Below are positions 1 to 6,938 of a stretch of DNA of 10,414 nt, piece by piece. Position 1 is the first letter of the stretch. Each line of letters opens with the position of its first letter. The notes below the pieces were generated by a model. That model did no database searches. It saw only the letters and a list, made by a program, of their open reading frames with translations, and was not told the origin of the DNA. The position numbers and the translations under genes are program-made. The DNA is from CAZPYD01 sp964590835 (lineage in GTDB: Bacteria > Patescibacteriota > Minisyncoccia > JAHISW01 > Tagabacteraceae): the NCBI GenBank assembly GCA_964590835.1, contig CAZPYD010000023.1, positions 1-10,414 on the forward strand, read 5' to 3'.

Positions 1-556
<556 letters not shown>

Positions 557-569
<13 letters not shown>

Positions 570-695
570 TGAGTTCATGAAGCGTAAAGCATGAAGCATG
601 AAGCATATATAAAAATTTTCTTTGAAAATTTTTATATTAATTAATATGTTTCAGGTTTCAGGTTTCATGTTTCGTGAATTGAACGATCTAAACCC
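557..695 (+). repeat. 139-nt imperfect palindrome spanning the 5' exon/intron junction
   Basis: The left arm begins in the exon (GGGTTTAGACCGT, 557-569) and runs through CATGAAG-like words. The right arm (about 641-695) is built of GTTTCAG/GTTTCATG words and ends in GATCTAAACCC. The arms pair over most of their length, many differences being G-U compatible. The centre is a perfect 12-bp stem (609-620/624-635) closed by a C-TTT-G loop. The outer part pairs 12 of 13 bases of the 5' exon end, far more than the 6-bp P1. Confidence 0.85.
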
Positions 696-704
696 TTAGT
701 CAAA

Positions 705-853
705 CCTGGTAGTACAATTTCAAATTGTTTAATTTAAAATTTCGTAGATTAGTTAATAATTTATACAAAAAGCTGAATGTTCAAGGTTTTTTGAAAATAT
801 TTTCTAAACTGTCAATTAAACGGAATTTTTATTTGAAATTGAATACTACCGGG
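705..853 (+). mobile_element. 149-bp MITE-like element, copy 1 (inside the intron)
   Basis: The ends are inverted: CCTGGTAGTA at 705-714 and TACTACCGGG at 844-853, with further inverted similarity inward (CAATTTCAAAT, GTTTAAT). It is flanked by a 4-bp direct repeat CAAA (701-704 and 854-857). It matches the reverse complement of 2197-2345 at equal length: about 64 of 71 bases at the left end and 39 of 39 at the right end, with a diverged middle of about 39 bases. It has no coding capacity, so it would need a transposase in trans. It lies in the P1 loop of the group I intron, where insertions are usually tolerated. Confidence 0.88.
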
Positions 854-908
854 CAAATTGTTATTTCCATTTTTTCGTCAATACAGTAGAAGTATAAAGT
901 CAATCAAA

Positions 909-919
909 TCACGGCGGTC
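909..919 (+). other. Intron internal guide sequence (P1 + P10)
   Basis: GCGGTC (914-919) pairs with the last six 5' exon bases GACCGT (564-569), with the expected U-G wobble at the splice site (569 with 914). TCACG (909-913) pairs with the first five 3' exon bases CGTGA (1252-1256), forming P10. Both exon junctions are therefore fixed to the base by one 11-nt guide, which is the strongest support for the intron boundaries. Confidence 0.9.
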
Positions 920-1251
920 CTCCGACGCTCTCAAGAGAGGTCGGAGAGAAAAAGTTGATGAGTATCGGTGAAATCCTATTAGGACAATACCGAGGGAATT
1001 TTTTGGACTGTGATAAGGAGGAGCGGAGTAATCGTTATAGTACTGGCATAAGAGAAGGTTAAAAAGTGCAATAGATTATGCACTACAACAGCCAGCCAGA
1101 CTGACGGTGAAGTTGGTGTGGTGACATGCGCACACCCCCAAACCACTCCTACCTCTTTATCACAGTTCAAAAAGGCCCGTAGAGACTACATATCAACCTT
1201 CTATACAGAAGAAAGTATAGTCCAATGCACTTAGTAATAAGTGGTAACATG

Positions 1252-1538
<287 letters not shown>

Positions 1539-1595
1539 TTCTTTTATGTGCAGCTTAATAATACGAGGTTTGCTTATTTATAAATTAAATATTCT

Positions 1596-1636
1596 GTTTC
1601 GGTGGCTTGACGTGGTGGTCACACCTGTTCTTCCGA
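1596..1636 (+). pseudogene. Truncated duplicate of the 5S rRNA 5' end
   Basis: Bases 1596-1630 match 1772-1806 of the intact 5S gene with a single C/T difference. The match then degrades (TTCCGA against TCATTCCGA) and passes into palindromic repeat sequence, so the copy lacks about two thirds of 5S and cannot work as 5S rRNA. A short CATTCCGA at 1722-1729, after the repeats, might be a displaced remnant, but eight bases are not enough to show this. Confidence 0.85.
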
Positions 1637-1646
1637 CGACGCTAAA

Positions 1647-1666
1647 CCTGCCTGCTGGCAGGCAGG
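1647..1666 (+). repeat. Short GC-rich palindrome in the 23S-5S spacer
   Basis: CCTGCCTGC and GCAGGCAGG arms form a near-perfect 20-nt palindrome, GC-rich against an AT-rich background. It lies just after the broken 5S copy. Confidence 0.7.
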
Positions 1667-1680
1667 GCTTTGCTGGATTG

Positions 1681-1717
1681 CGATTTGCAACCAATCGCTT
1701 CGCTCTTGGGCAAATCG
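1681..1717 (+). repeat. Hairpin repeat in the 23S-5S spacer
   Basis: CGATTTGC (1681-1688) pairs with GCAAATCG (1710-1717), with additional CCAA/TTGG pairing inside. Together with the palindrome at 1647-1666 it makes up most of the insert between the broken and the intact 5S. It may be an rRNA processing hairpin or a mobile palindrome; the sequence alone does not decide. Confidence 0.6.
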
Positions 1718-1771
1718 GGAACATTCCGACTTGCCCCTTAAAAATTTGAAATTAGAATATTTGGATGTTAA

Positions 1772-1881
1772 GTTTCGGTGGCTTGACGTGGTGGCCACAC
1801 CTGTTCTCATTCCGAACACAGAAGTTAAGCACCATTGTACCGATGATACTCTTTTGGGGAAAGTAGGTAGTCGCCGGAACA
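1772..1881 (+). rRNA. rrf: 5S rRNA
   Basis: About 110 nt with the expected 5S landmarks: GTGGCCACACCTGTTC, CATTCCGAACACAGAAGTTAAG, and GGGGAAAGTAGGTAGTCGCCGG. The terminal helix forms between GTTTCGGTGGC (1772-1782) and GTCGCCGGAAC (1871-1881), including G-U pairs. It follows 23S in the usual order, about 230 nt downstream, the spacer being enlarged by a broken 5S copy and palindromic repeats. It probably shares the rRNA transcript, and the first clear terminator is at 2135-2165. Confidence 0.96.
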
Positions 1882-1923
1882 GAGTATTTAATTTGAATAA
1901 TTAAGATAAAGTTGGTAGGGATA

Positions 1924-2058
1924 ATGGAAAGAAGGCCTCTTGGTTTTAATGATTCAGCTCAGCATTGGGATTTGGTCAATACTGAACCTAAAAGAGTTGT
2001 TGCTTTTATGAAAGGGTTAACCAAGGTAATTTACGAAGACGGACAGTTCTGTATTTAG
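1924..2058 (+). CDS. Possible 44-residue small protein, unrecognised
   Basis: An ATG-to-TAG reading frame of 44 codons directly follows the 5S gene. The peptide starts MERRPLGFNDSAQHWD and ends with VIYEDGQFCI. Composition is mixed and plausible for a soluble peptide (charged ends, one Trp, one Cys near the C-terminus), with no membrane segment. GTAGGGATA just before the ATG is a weak ribosome-site candidate. I do not recognise a family. It sits in the rRNA transcript before a run of hairpins and a terminator, so it could be a real small gene, a leader peptide, or the chance open frame of a structured RNA. Conservation at the peptide level in relatives would decide. Confidence 0.4.
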   Translation: MERRPLGFNDSAQHWDLVNTEPKRVVAFMKGLTKVIYEDGQFCI

Positions 2059-2064
2059 TCGTGT

Positions 2065-2135
2065 CGAGGTAGCTTAGGGTGCTAAAAGCATCCAGCCTCG
2101 CCTAGCAAGTCTAGGCGGGCCAGCCCTTATAAGGG
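2065..2135 (+). ncRNA. Run of RNA hairpins of unknown class
   Basis: A locally GC-rich stretch folds into consecutive stems: CGAGG (2065-2069)/CCTCG (2096-2100) enclosing GGGTGCT (2077-2083)-AAA-AGCATCC (2087-2093); then GCCTAG (2100-2105)/CTAGGC (2111-2116); then CCCTTATAAGGG (2124-2135). It leads straight into an intrinsic terminator. I do not recognise an Rfam class: it lacks tRNA, SRP, RNase P and common riboswitch cores. It could be a small RNA, an attenuator following the small ORF, or 3' processing structure of the rRNA transcript. Confidence 0.4.
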
Positions 2136-2165
2136 GTCATTTCCTTGGAAGTGACCTCTTTTTTT
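2135..2165 (+). terminator. Intrinsic terminator of the rRNA region
   Basis: A ten-pair stem (2135-2144 with 2147-2156, one U-G pair) is followed by TC and a seven-T tract (2159-2165). It closes the 23S-5S-small ORF unit. Confidence 0.85.
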
Positions 2166-2181
2166 ATGCTTTGTTTCAAGT

Positions 2182-2187
2182 TATAAT
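2182..2187 (+). promoter_or_regulatory. -10 box TATAAT, probable original promoter of the 2347 gene
   Basis: TATAAT lies just after the T-tract of the preceding terminator. There is no clear -35 hexamer; the T-tract itself occupies that position. Without the MITE at 2197-2345 and its duplicated TATG, the ATG would start only six bases after this box, the same spacing type as at 8335-8347, implying a leaderless mRNA. The promoter now lies about 160 bp from the start codon. Confidence 0.55.
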
Positions 2188-2196
2188 CTTAGTATG

Positions 2197-2345
2197 CCCG
2201 GTAGTATTCAATTTCAAATAAAAATTCCGTTTAATCGGTAGCCGGGTGTATGTTTCTTAAAAACTCTGAGCGAACAGCTTTTTATATAAATTATAAATTA
2301 ATTTACGAAATCTTAGATTAAACAATTTGAAATTGTACTACCGGG
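2197..2345 (-). mobile_element. 149-bp MITE-like element, copy 2 (between promoter and ATG)
   Basis: This is the inverted counterpart of 705-853, with intact termini CCCGGTAGTA (2197-2206) and TACTACCGGG (2336-2345), flanked by TATG direct repeats (2193-2196 and 2346-2349). The second TATG holds the start codon of the next gene. The transcribed element would form a long terminal hairpin whose 3' end lies one base before that ATG, so it may limit ribosome access. There is no coding sequence. The middle contains CGGTAGCCGGG (2236-2246), which resembles the element's own terminus. Confidence 0.88.
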
Positions 2346-2346
2346 T

Positions 2347-3111
2347 ATGAATAAACTTTTTGACTGGAGAACAAAGAAAAAATTAACTTTCTTTTTGGGG
2401 AGTGTTTTTGTGATAGTGCTTGTTGTGGGCGCTATTGTTTTTTATTTGTGGCCAAAGGCTAGTTGTACTGATGGAAGACAAAATCAAGATGAGTCAGGAG
2501 TAGATTGTGGCGGCCCCTGTACTCCTTGTGTGGTTAACCCCAAAGATCCGATTACCTTATGGACTAGAGTTTTTGAGATAGAAGATGGTCTTTATGAAGT
2601 AGCAGCACTAATCGAAAACCCAAATATTTCTTACGGCCTTTCTTTATTAAAATATACTTTTAAAATTTACGATGTAAATAATATTTTAATTGGAGTAAAA
2701 GAAGGACAAACATTTTTAAATCCAAATGATAAATTTTTGGTTTTTGAAACAGGAATAAATACAAAAGAAAGAGATGCGGTGAGAGTGTTTGTTGAATTAG
2801 AGTCTATTTCTGATTGGAAATATATAGAAGAAGAAAAATCTTCAATGGTTGTTTCTGAGAAAAGTTTTTCCAGAACACCTTTTCCTACTTTAAGCGCAAG
2901 GCTTTTTAATCAGGCGATTTTTTCAGTAGAAGATATTTATGCAGTAGCTGTTTTGTATGATGAAGACAGGAATGCTATCGGGGCTAGTGCCACCAAGGTT
3001 GATATTATAAATGCAGAAAGCAGTTATGATATATCTTTTACATGGCCGCCTAATGTAGATTTAAACCCTTATTCAAGTATAGTTTTTACAAGAATAGATC
3101 AGACAAAATAG
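2347..3111 (+). CDS. Membrane-anchored extracytoplasmic protein with a Cys-Asp-Gly motif
   Basis: 254 residues. A short basic N-terminus (RTKKK) precedes one membrane segment at about residues 13-35, so the rest is probably outside the cell. Just after the membrane comes a four-cysteine motif, C40-TDG...NQDE..VDCGG-C58-C61, of a type (C-x-DG...NxxExGVDCGGxCxxC) seen in surface proteins of CPR bacteria and Bacteroidetes; its ligand or disulfide role is not established. The remainder is rich in beta-type sequence (LYEVAALIENPN, YTFKIYD), suggesting an immunoglobulin-like or LEA/FxLYD-like fold. The start has no Shine-Dalgarno and directly follows a MITE. It is followed by rodA after a 40-bp repeat, suggesting an envelope role, but no specific function can be given. 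Confidence 0.85.
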   Translation: MNKLFDWRTKKKLTFFLGSVFVIVLVVGAIVFYLWPKASCTDGRQNQDESGVDCGGPCTPCVVNPKDPITLWTRVFEIEDGLYEVAALIENPNISYGLSLLKYTFKIYDVNNILIGVKEGQTFLNPNDKFLVFETGINTKERDAVRVFVELESISDWKYIEEEKSSMVVSEKSFSRTPFPTLSARLFNQAIFSVEDIYAVAVLYDEDRNAIGASATKVDIINAESSYDISFTWPPNVDLNPYSSIVFTRIDQTK

Positions 3112-3112
3112 A

Positions 3113-3146
3113 TCATGTTACATGTTTTATGTTTCAAGTTTCAGAA
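3113..3146 (+). repeat. GTTTCA/CATGTT-word repeat between two genes
   Basis: CATGTTACATGTTTTATG followed by TTTCAAGTTTCAG is made of the same short words as the right arm of the intron palindrome (ATGTTTCAGGTTTCAG, TTTCATG). It fills the gap before rodA and carries an in-frame ATG at 3122 that would add ten repeat-encoded residues to RodA. It looks like a half-element without the AT-rich core. Confidence 0.6.
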
Positions 3147-3151
3147 AATTT

Positions 3152-4276
3152 ATGTTGAAGAGTTTAAAAAACATCGATTGGGTATTGTTTGCCTCTATAA
3201 TCCCGCTTTTAGGAGCGGGGTTAATTACAATGAGGCCTTTTACTGGTGAAGGTGGAAACTATTTTTTTAACCATCAAATTACTTGGATTGTTGTAAGTTT
3301 GTTTATATTTTTTGCTTTCAGTCGAATTGATTGGCGTTTTTTAAAAACTAGCGGTTTACTTTTGGTTTTTTTTGGGATAGGCGTATTCTTGCTTTTGATC
3401 TTGGTTGTTTCCGGTGAGGTTATTAGGGGTTCTTCTAGTTGGTTTAATCTCGTATTTTTTTCGGTTCAACCTTCCGAGCCTTTTAAACTGGTTCTTATTT
3501 TAATACTTGCAAAATATTTTAGTCGAAGGCATATAGAAATTGCTAATTTTAAACATATTTTTATTTCTGGAGTTTATGCTGTTATTCCAGCTGGGTTGAT
3601 ATTTCTACAATCTGATTTTGGTTCAGCTATAGTTCTTGTAGCTATTTGGATGGGGATGGTTGCTGTTTCCGGTATTAGCAAAAAACATCTTTTGTTTGTT
3701 TTGTTGGTTTTTGTGTTGGTTTTTACTTTGTGTTGGTTTTTTGTGTTCAAACCTTATCAACAGACACGTATTTTGACTTTTTTAAATCCATTGCAAGATC
3801 CACAGGGTGCTGGTTATAATGCGCTTCAGTCTATGATTGCTTTTGGTTCTGGTCAATTTTGGGGGAAAGGAATTGGTTTTGGTACCCAAAGCAGATTAAA
3901 CTTTTTGCCAGAATATAGGACGGATTTTATTTTTTCAGCTTTTGCAGAAGAGTGGGGTTTTGTTGGTGTTTTGATAATTTTTGCTTGTTTTGGTATTTTA
4001 TTTTGGCGTATTTTAAAAAATGCTTATTTTGGGCAATCTAATTTTGAACATTTTTTTGGTATAGGGTTGGCTATTTTTTTAATGACACACTTTGTTTTGC
4101 ATGTTGGAATGAATATAGGAGTTTTGCCGATTACTGGACTTACTATGCCGTTTTTGAGTTATGGTGGTTCACATATGGTTACTGTTTTTGCCGGCCTTGG
4201 TATTTTAATGGGTTTTAGAAACCACTCTCAAAAATTTTCTCAAAATGATCCTGTAGTAGAATACTTAGGGGTTTAA
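3152..4276 (+). CDS. rodA: RodA-type SEDS peptidoglycan glycosyltransferase
   Basis: Polytopic SEDS-family protein, 374 residues, of the size usual for RodA and with about ten membrane segments. It polymerises lipid II into glycan strands for side-wall growth, normally with a class B PBP, which is not in this window. Family blocks seen: QPSEPFKL, the stretch around YQQTRILTFLNP and GYNALQSMIAFGSG, WGKGIGFG, PEYRTDFIFSAFAEEWG, and NIGVLPITGLTMPFLSYGGS. Asp258 in TDFIF matches the proposed catalytic Asp of RodA. GYNALQS...FGSGQFWGKG and PEYRTDF favour RodA over FtsW. ATG 3152 is preferred: an in-frame ATG at 3122 only adds residues encoded by the upstream repeat. Neither has a Shine-Dalgarno. 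The short gap suggests co-transcription with the preceding membrane protein; a terminator follows. Confidence 0.93.
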   Translation: MLKSLKNIDWVLFASIIPLLGAGLITMRPFTGEGGNYFFNHQITWIVVSLFIFFAFSRIDWRFLKTSGLLLVFFGIGVFLLLILVVSGEVIRGSSSWFNLVFFSVQPSEPFKLVLILILAKYFSRRHIEIANFKHIFISGVYAVIPAGLIFLQSDFGSAIVLVAIWMGMVAVSGISKKHLLFVLLVFVLVFTLCWFFVFKPYQQTRILTFLNPLQDPQGAGYNALQSMIAFGSGQFWGKGIGFGTQSRLNFLPEYRTDFIFSAFAEEWGFVGVLIIFACFGILFWRILKNAYFGQSNFEHFFGIGLAIFLMTHFVLHVGMNIGVLPITGLTMPFLSYGGSHMVTVFAGLGILMGFRNHSQKFSQNDPVVEYLGV

Positions 4277-4300
4277 AAAGTAGACAATAAATAATTTTCA

Positions 4301-4330
4301 AAGCCTGGGTTTTCTCAGGCTTTTCTTTTT
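4301..4330 (+). terminator. Intrinsic terminator after rodA
   Basis: AAGCCTG (4301-4307) and CAGGCTT (4316-4322) form a perfect 7-bp stem followed by a T-rich tract to 4330. It separates the rodA unit from the secD leader. Confidence 0.88.
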
Positions 4331-4346
4331 TGGAGATTTGGGTATT

Positions 4347-4451
4347 ATAAATAAAGTAACTCCGATGTAGAATCGGAGTAATCAAATTTAATATTTATTA
4401 TTTTTAATAAAGAAACCCCGATGCCTCGTCCTGTTGGACTCGGAGCGGGGT
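4347..4451 (+). repeat. Two related hairpins in the secD leader
   Basis: Two units begin with similar words, AATAAAGTAACTCCGATG and AATAAAGAAACCCCGATG, about 55 bp apart. Each is the left side of a hairpin: ACTCCGAT (4359-4366)/ATCGGAGT (4372-4379), and ACCCCG (4415-4420)/CGGGGT (4446-4451) with inner CTC/GAG and GTCC/GGAC pairs. CTCCGA in the first could also pair with TCGGAG at 4440-4445 in the second, so alternative folds exist. It could be a regulatory leader or simply two copies of a genomic palindrome. Confidence 0.6.
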
Positions 4452-4469
4452 GATGAAAATTATAGTCGT

Positions 4470-4475
4470 TATACT
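4470..4475 (+). promoter_or_regulatory. Possible -10 box of secD
   Basis: TATACT lies 15 nt before the secD ATG, downstream of the leader hairpins, and no Shine-Dalgarno follows. There is no convincing -35. If used, the leader hairpins would not be transcribed with secD. Confidence 0.3.
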
Positions 4476-4490
4476 CCTTAATTTTCTATC

Positions 4491-5828
4491 ATGGTAAAAA
4501 CAAGATTTTTGGCAATATTTATATTCCTTTTGGGATTTTTTGCTGCATATTTTAATGCGGTACCTTTTTTACCTGAAAATTATCAGCTTATTCCAAAAGT
4601 TCCTTTCAGGCTTGGGCTTGATTTGCAAGGTGGAATACATTTGGTTTATAGAGCAGATATAACAGGAGTAGAAAGTGATGAGGTGGCAGAATCTATGTCT
4701 GGTTTACGAGATGTTATTGAACGCCGTGTTAACTTTTTTGGTGTTGCAGAGCCGCTTATTCAAGTACAGCAGAGCGGAGAGGAAAATAGGCTTATTGTAG
4801 AGCTTCCTGGCATTAAAGATCTTAGCCAAGCAATAGCTCTTATTGGAGAAACTCCATATCTTGAATTTAAAACGCAACGCTCGGAAGTAGAATCAAAAGA
4901 GATTTTAGCAGCTTGGGAAAACGAAGAGCGGCTTAACGAAGATCCTTATTTTATTTCGAGCTCATTAAATGGCCGCTATCTTAAAAAAGCCTATTTAGAC
5001 TTTAATCAGACCACTTTTGAGCCAGAAATATCTATAGAATTTACAAAAGAGGGCTCTGATCTTTTTGCTCAAATTACTAGGCAGAATGTAGGTAAGCCAC
5101 TGGCAATTTATCTAGATGGAGCGCCTATTAGCGCTCCTAATGTTCGCGAAGAGATTACTGGTGGTAAAGCACAAATTACTGGTCAATTTACAGCCGAAGA
5201 GGCAAAGACCTTGGTTCGTAGGCTTAATTCCGGTGCTTTACCTATTCCAATAGAACTTATTTCTCAGCAGAGTGTTGGTGCTTCTTTGGGTGAAGAAGTT
5301 TTGTATAAAAGTATTTACGCTGGCGTAGTTGGATTTTTGGCAGTAGCAGTATTTTTAATGCTTTGGTATAGAGTAATTGGTTTAGTGGCTGTTTTGGCCT
5401 TGATTATTTATGCATCAATTGTTTTGATGGTTTATAAGCTAATTCCTGTTACTTTAACAGCTGCTGGTATTGCTGGTTTTATCCTTTCTGTTGGTGTGGC
5501 TGTAGATGCTAATATACTTATTTTTGACAGAATTAGAGAAGAAATTAGAAATAAAAAAAGCCTGCGCGCTGCAGTTGCTGAAGGATTTTCAAATGCATGG
5601 TCTTCTATTCGTGACTCAAACATTTCTACTTTAATTACTGCAACTATTCTGTATTGGTTTGGTACAAGTATTGTAAAAGGGTTCGCCCTCACACTTGGAA
5701 TTGGTGTTTTGATAAGTTTATTTTCTTCATACACAGTAACTAGAACATTTTTAATAGCAGCAAACTGGGAAGGAGAGAGTAGGATTAGTAAGTTTTTATT
5801 GGGAATTCCAAAAACGAATCAAGAATAA
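4491..5828 (+). CDS. secD: Protein translocase subunit SecD
   Basis: RND-superfamily partner of SecYEG that uses the proton motive force to help pull proteins out of the channel. 445 residues, close to the compact form of non-proteobacteria and shorter than the 615-residue E. coli protein. Seen: TM1 at about 5-21, the signature FRLGLDLQGG (39-48), a long extracytoplasmic region with the SecD blocks VELPGI and LAIYLDGAPISAPNV, then a C-terminal bundle of five membrane segments from about 270. In it lies SVGVAVDANILIFDRIREE; Asp339 matches the conserved transmembrane Asp needed for proton use. The C-terminus ends in the repeat that fills the secD-secF gap. secF follows in the same direction, the usual pairing. 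ATG 4491 has no Shine-Dalgarno. Confidence 0.96.
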   Translation: MVKTRFLAIFIFLLGFFAAYFNAVPFLPENYQLIPKVPFRLGLDLQGGIHLVYRADITGVESDEVAESMSGLRDVIERRVNFFGVAEPLIQVQQSGEENRLIVELPGIKDLSQAIALIGETPYLEFKTQRSEVESKEILAAWENEERLNEDPYFISSSLNGRYLKKAYLDFNQTTFEPEISIEFTKEGSDLFAQITRQNVGKPLAIYLDGAPISAPNVREEITGGKAQITGQFTAEEAKTLVRRLNSGALPIPIELISQQSVGASLGEEVLYKSIYAGVVGFLAVAVFLMLWYRVIGLVAVLALIIYASIVLMVYKLIPVTLTAAGIAGFILSVGVAVDANILIFDRIREEIRNKKSLRAAVAEGFSNAWSSIRDSNISTLITATILYWFGTSIVKGFALTLGIGVLISLFSSYTVTRTFLIAANWEGESRISKFLLGIPKTNQE

Positions 5829-5900
5829 CGAATAAAGAATAAAGATTTTAAAATTTGCTTTGCAAATTTTTCTTGATTCATGATTTTTGATTCATAATTC
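5813..5900 (+). repeat. Palindromic repeat forming the secD-secF spacer
   Basis: The core AAAATTTGC (5850-5858)-TTT-GCAAATTTT (5862-5870) is a perfect 9-bp stem with a C-TTT-G loop, the same layout as 609-635 in the intron. The arms consist of repeated words: GAATCAAGAAT, GAATAAAGAATAAAG on the left, TTGATTCATG, TTGATTCATAATTC on the right. GAATCAAGAA and TTCTTGATTC are inverted copies. The last secD codons and its stop lie inside the left arm. Confidence 0.75.
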
Positions 5901-5907
5901 AAAAAAG

Positions 5908-6780
5908 ATGATTAAATATCGTAAAATTTCATATATTATATCAGGAGTGTTGGTTGTTTTAAGTTTAAGTGTGTTTGCTATTTGGGGTCTTAATCCTGCA
6001 ATAGATTTCACTGGTGGATCTCTTTTGGAAGTAGAGTATTCAGAGGTTCGTCCACCAATGAATATTATTAATGAAAAGGTTGAAGCACTTGGTTATGGAA
6101 GCGTGCTAATCCAGCCAATTGGAGAAAAAGGCGTTCTTTTGCGAATGCGAGATATTACAGAAAATGAACACTGGGCTTTAATGGGTGTTTTGGGTGATGT
6201 GGAACAAAAACGTTTTGATTCTATTGGTCCAATTATAGGTGAAGAGCTTACCAGAAAAGCTTGGACATCTATTTTGGCTGTTATCATAATGATTGTTTTG
6301 TTTATTGCCTGGGCATTTAGGAAAGCAGGGAGACCAGTATCTTCTTGGAAATATGGTGTGATAGCTATTGTAGCACTTATTCATGATGTGGCTTTGCCTG
6401 TTGGTATTTTTTCAGTATTAGGACATTTTTATAATATAGAGGTAGATATTTTGTTTGTTACCGCTCTTTTGACTATTCTTGGTTTTTCTGTGCATGACAC
6501 TATTGTGGTATTTGATCGTGTTCGTGAAAACCTTAGAAAAGGAACAGGTAAAGATTTTGAAGATAGTGTTACCAAGAGTGTAAGGCAGGTTCGCGGGAGG
6601 TCGTTAAAAACCTCTTTTGCTATTTTGTTGGTACTTGTTTCTTTACTTGTTTTTGGTGGAACTACTACATTTTACTTTACCCTAACACTTATTTTAGGAA
6701 TTATTTTTGGAACTTATTCGTCTCTATTTTTGGCATCACCGCTTCTTGTTACTTGGTATAAATGGCAAGAAAGAAAATAA
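5908..6780 (+). CDS. secF: Protein translocase subunit SecF
   Basis: Partner of SecD in the SecDF export complex. 290 residues from ATG 5908, a normal SecF length. Seen: an N-terminal membrane segment after MIKYRKISY, the SecF signature GLNPAIDFTGGSLLEVEY, a short extracytoplasmic domain, and a five-segment C-terminal bundle containing TILGFSVHDTIVVFDRVREN; Asp197 is the conserved transmembrane acid. Many SecF proteins have GYSINDT here; this one has GFSVHDT. An upstream in-frame TTG at 5887 would add seven residues encoded by the repeat spacer, so ATG 5908 is preferred; AAAAAAG just before it is at best a poor ribosome site. The gap to secD is 79 nt, all repeat sequence, and the two are probably co-transcribed. 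A strong terminator follows. Confidence 0.95.
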   Translation: MIKYRKISYIISGVLVVLSLSVFAIWGLNPAIDFTGGSLLEVEYSEVRPPMNIINEKVEALGYGSVLIQPIGEKGVLLRMRDITENEHWALMGVLGDVEQKRFDSIGPIIGEELTRKAWTSILAVIIMIVLFIAWAFRKAGRPVSSWKYGVIAIVALIHDVALPVGIFSVLGHFYNIEVDILFVTALLTILGFSVHDTIVVFDRVRENLRKGTGKDFEDSVTKSVRQVRGRSLKTSFAILLVLVSLLVFGGTTTFYFTLTLILGIIFGTYSSLFLASPLLVTWYKWQERK

Positions 6781-6826
6781 CCATCAGTTTATAATTCTTA
6801 AGTCGATAATTATAAATAAAAATTAC

Positions 6827-6876
6827 AATGTTACCTATTCATGGCTATCGCCACAGATAGGTAACATTGCTTTTTT
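6827..6876 (+). terminator. Intrinsic terminator after secF, bipartite hairpin
   Basis: A perfect 12-bp stem AATGTTACCTAT (6827-6838)/ATAGGTAACATT (6857-6868) encloses a second TGGC/GCCA stem separated by TCA/CAG internal loops, followed by six T at 6871-6876. It ends the secDF unit. Confidence 0.9.
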
Positions 6877-6895
6877 AATTAATTAGTGTTATAAA
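6867..6895 (+). promoter_or_regulatory. Weak promoter candidate for the three-gene operon
   Basis: TTGCTT (6867-6872), 17 bp, TATAAA (6890-6895). Only half of the -35 fits the consensus, and it overlaps the secF terminator. A promoter is needed here because of that terminator, but the exact site is uncertain. Confidence 0.3.
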
Positions 6896-6938
6896 AAGCA
6901 TAGGTTGTTTTTTGATAATTTAATATTTTGGAGGAAAA

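Larger units (their letters stand above)
570..1251 (+). other. Group I self-splicing intron in 23S rRNA (site L2593), no endonuclease ORF
   Basis: The 23S sequence breaks off between E. coli 2593 and 2594 in helix 93 and resumes exactly after 682 nt. The 5' exon ends in U and the intron ends in G, as group I introns require. An internal guide TCACGGCGGTC (909-919) pairs with both exons. Core helices can be placed in group I order: P2 920-926/940-946 with an inner CTCT/AGAG stem, P3 GTTGAT 954-959/ATCAAC 1192-1197, P4 TCGGT 965-969/ACCGA 989-993, P5 TCCT 974-977/AGGA 981-984, P6 1005-1016/1157-1168, P7 GACTA 1184-1188/TAGTC 1218-1222, P8 CTTC 1198-1201/GAAG 1208-1211, P9 CACTT 1228-1232/AAGTG 1239-1243. 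Site 2593 is a known group I site, used for example by the Chlamydomonas chloroplast LSU intron. No LAGLIDADG or HNH ORF is visible. About 340 nt of repeat-derived sequence swells the P1 loop. Confidence 0.93.

Noticed and set aside
570..1251. Homing endonuclease gene within the intron
   Set aside because: No reading frame here carries LAGLIDADG, GIY-YIG or HNH motifs, and the open frames that exist overlap the folded RNA core.
2065..2135. tRNA, tmRNA or SRP RNA downstream of 5S
   Set aside because: No T-loop GGTTCGA-type motif, acceptor stem with CCA, tag-reading domain, or SRP GGUCAGG...GGAAGC core is visible.
3122..3151. ATG 3122 as the rodA start
   Set aside because: The ten added residues are encoded by the GTTTCA-word repeat, and family similarity begins after 3152.
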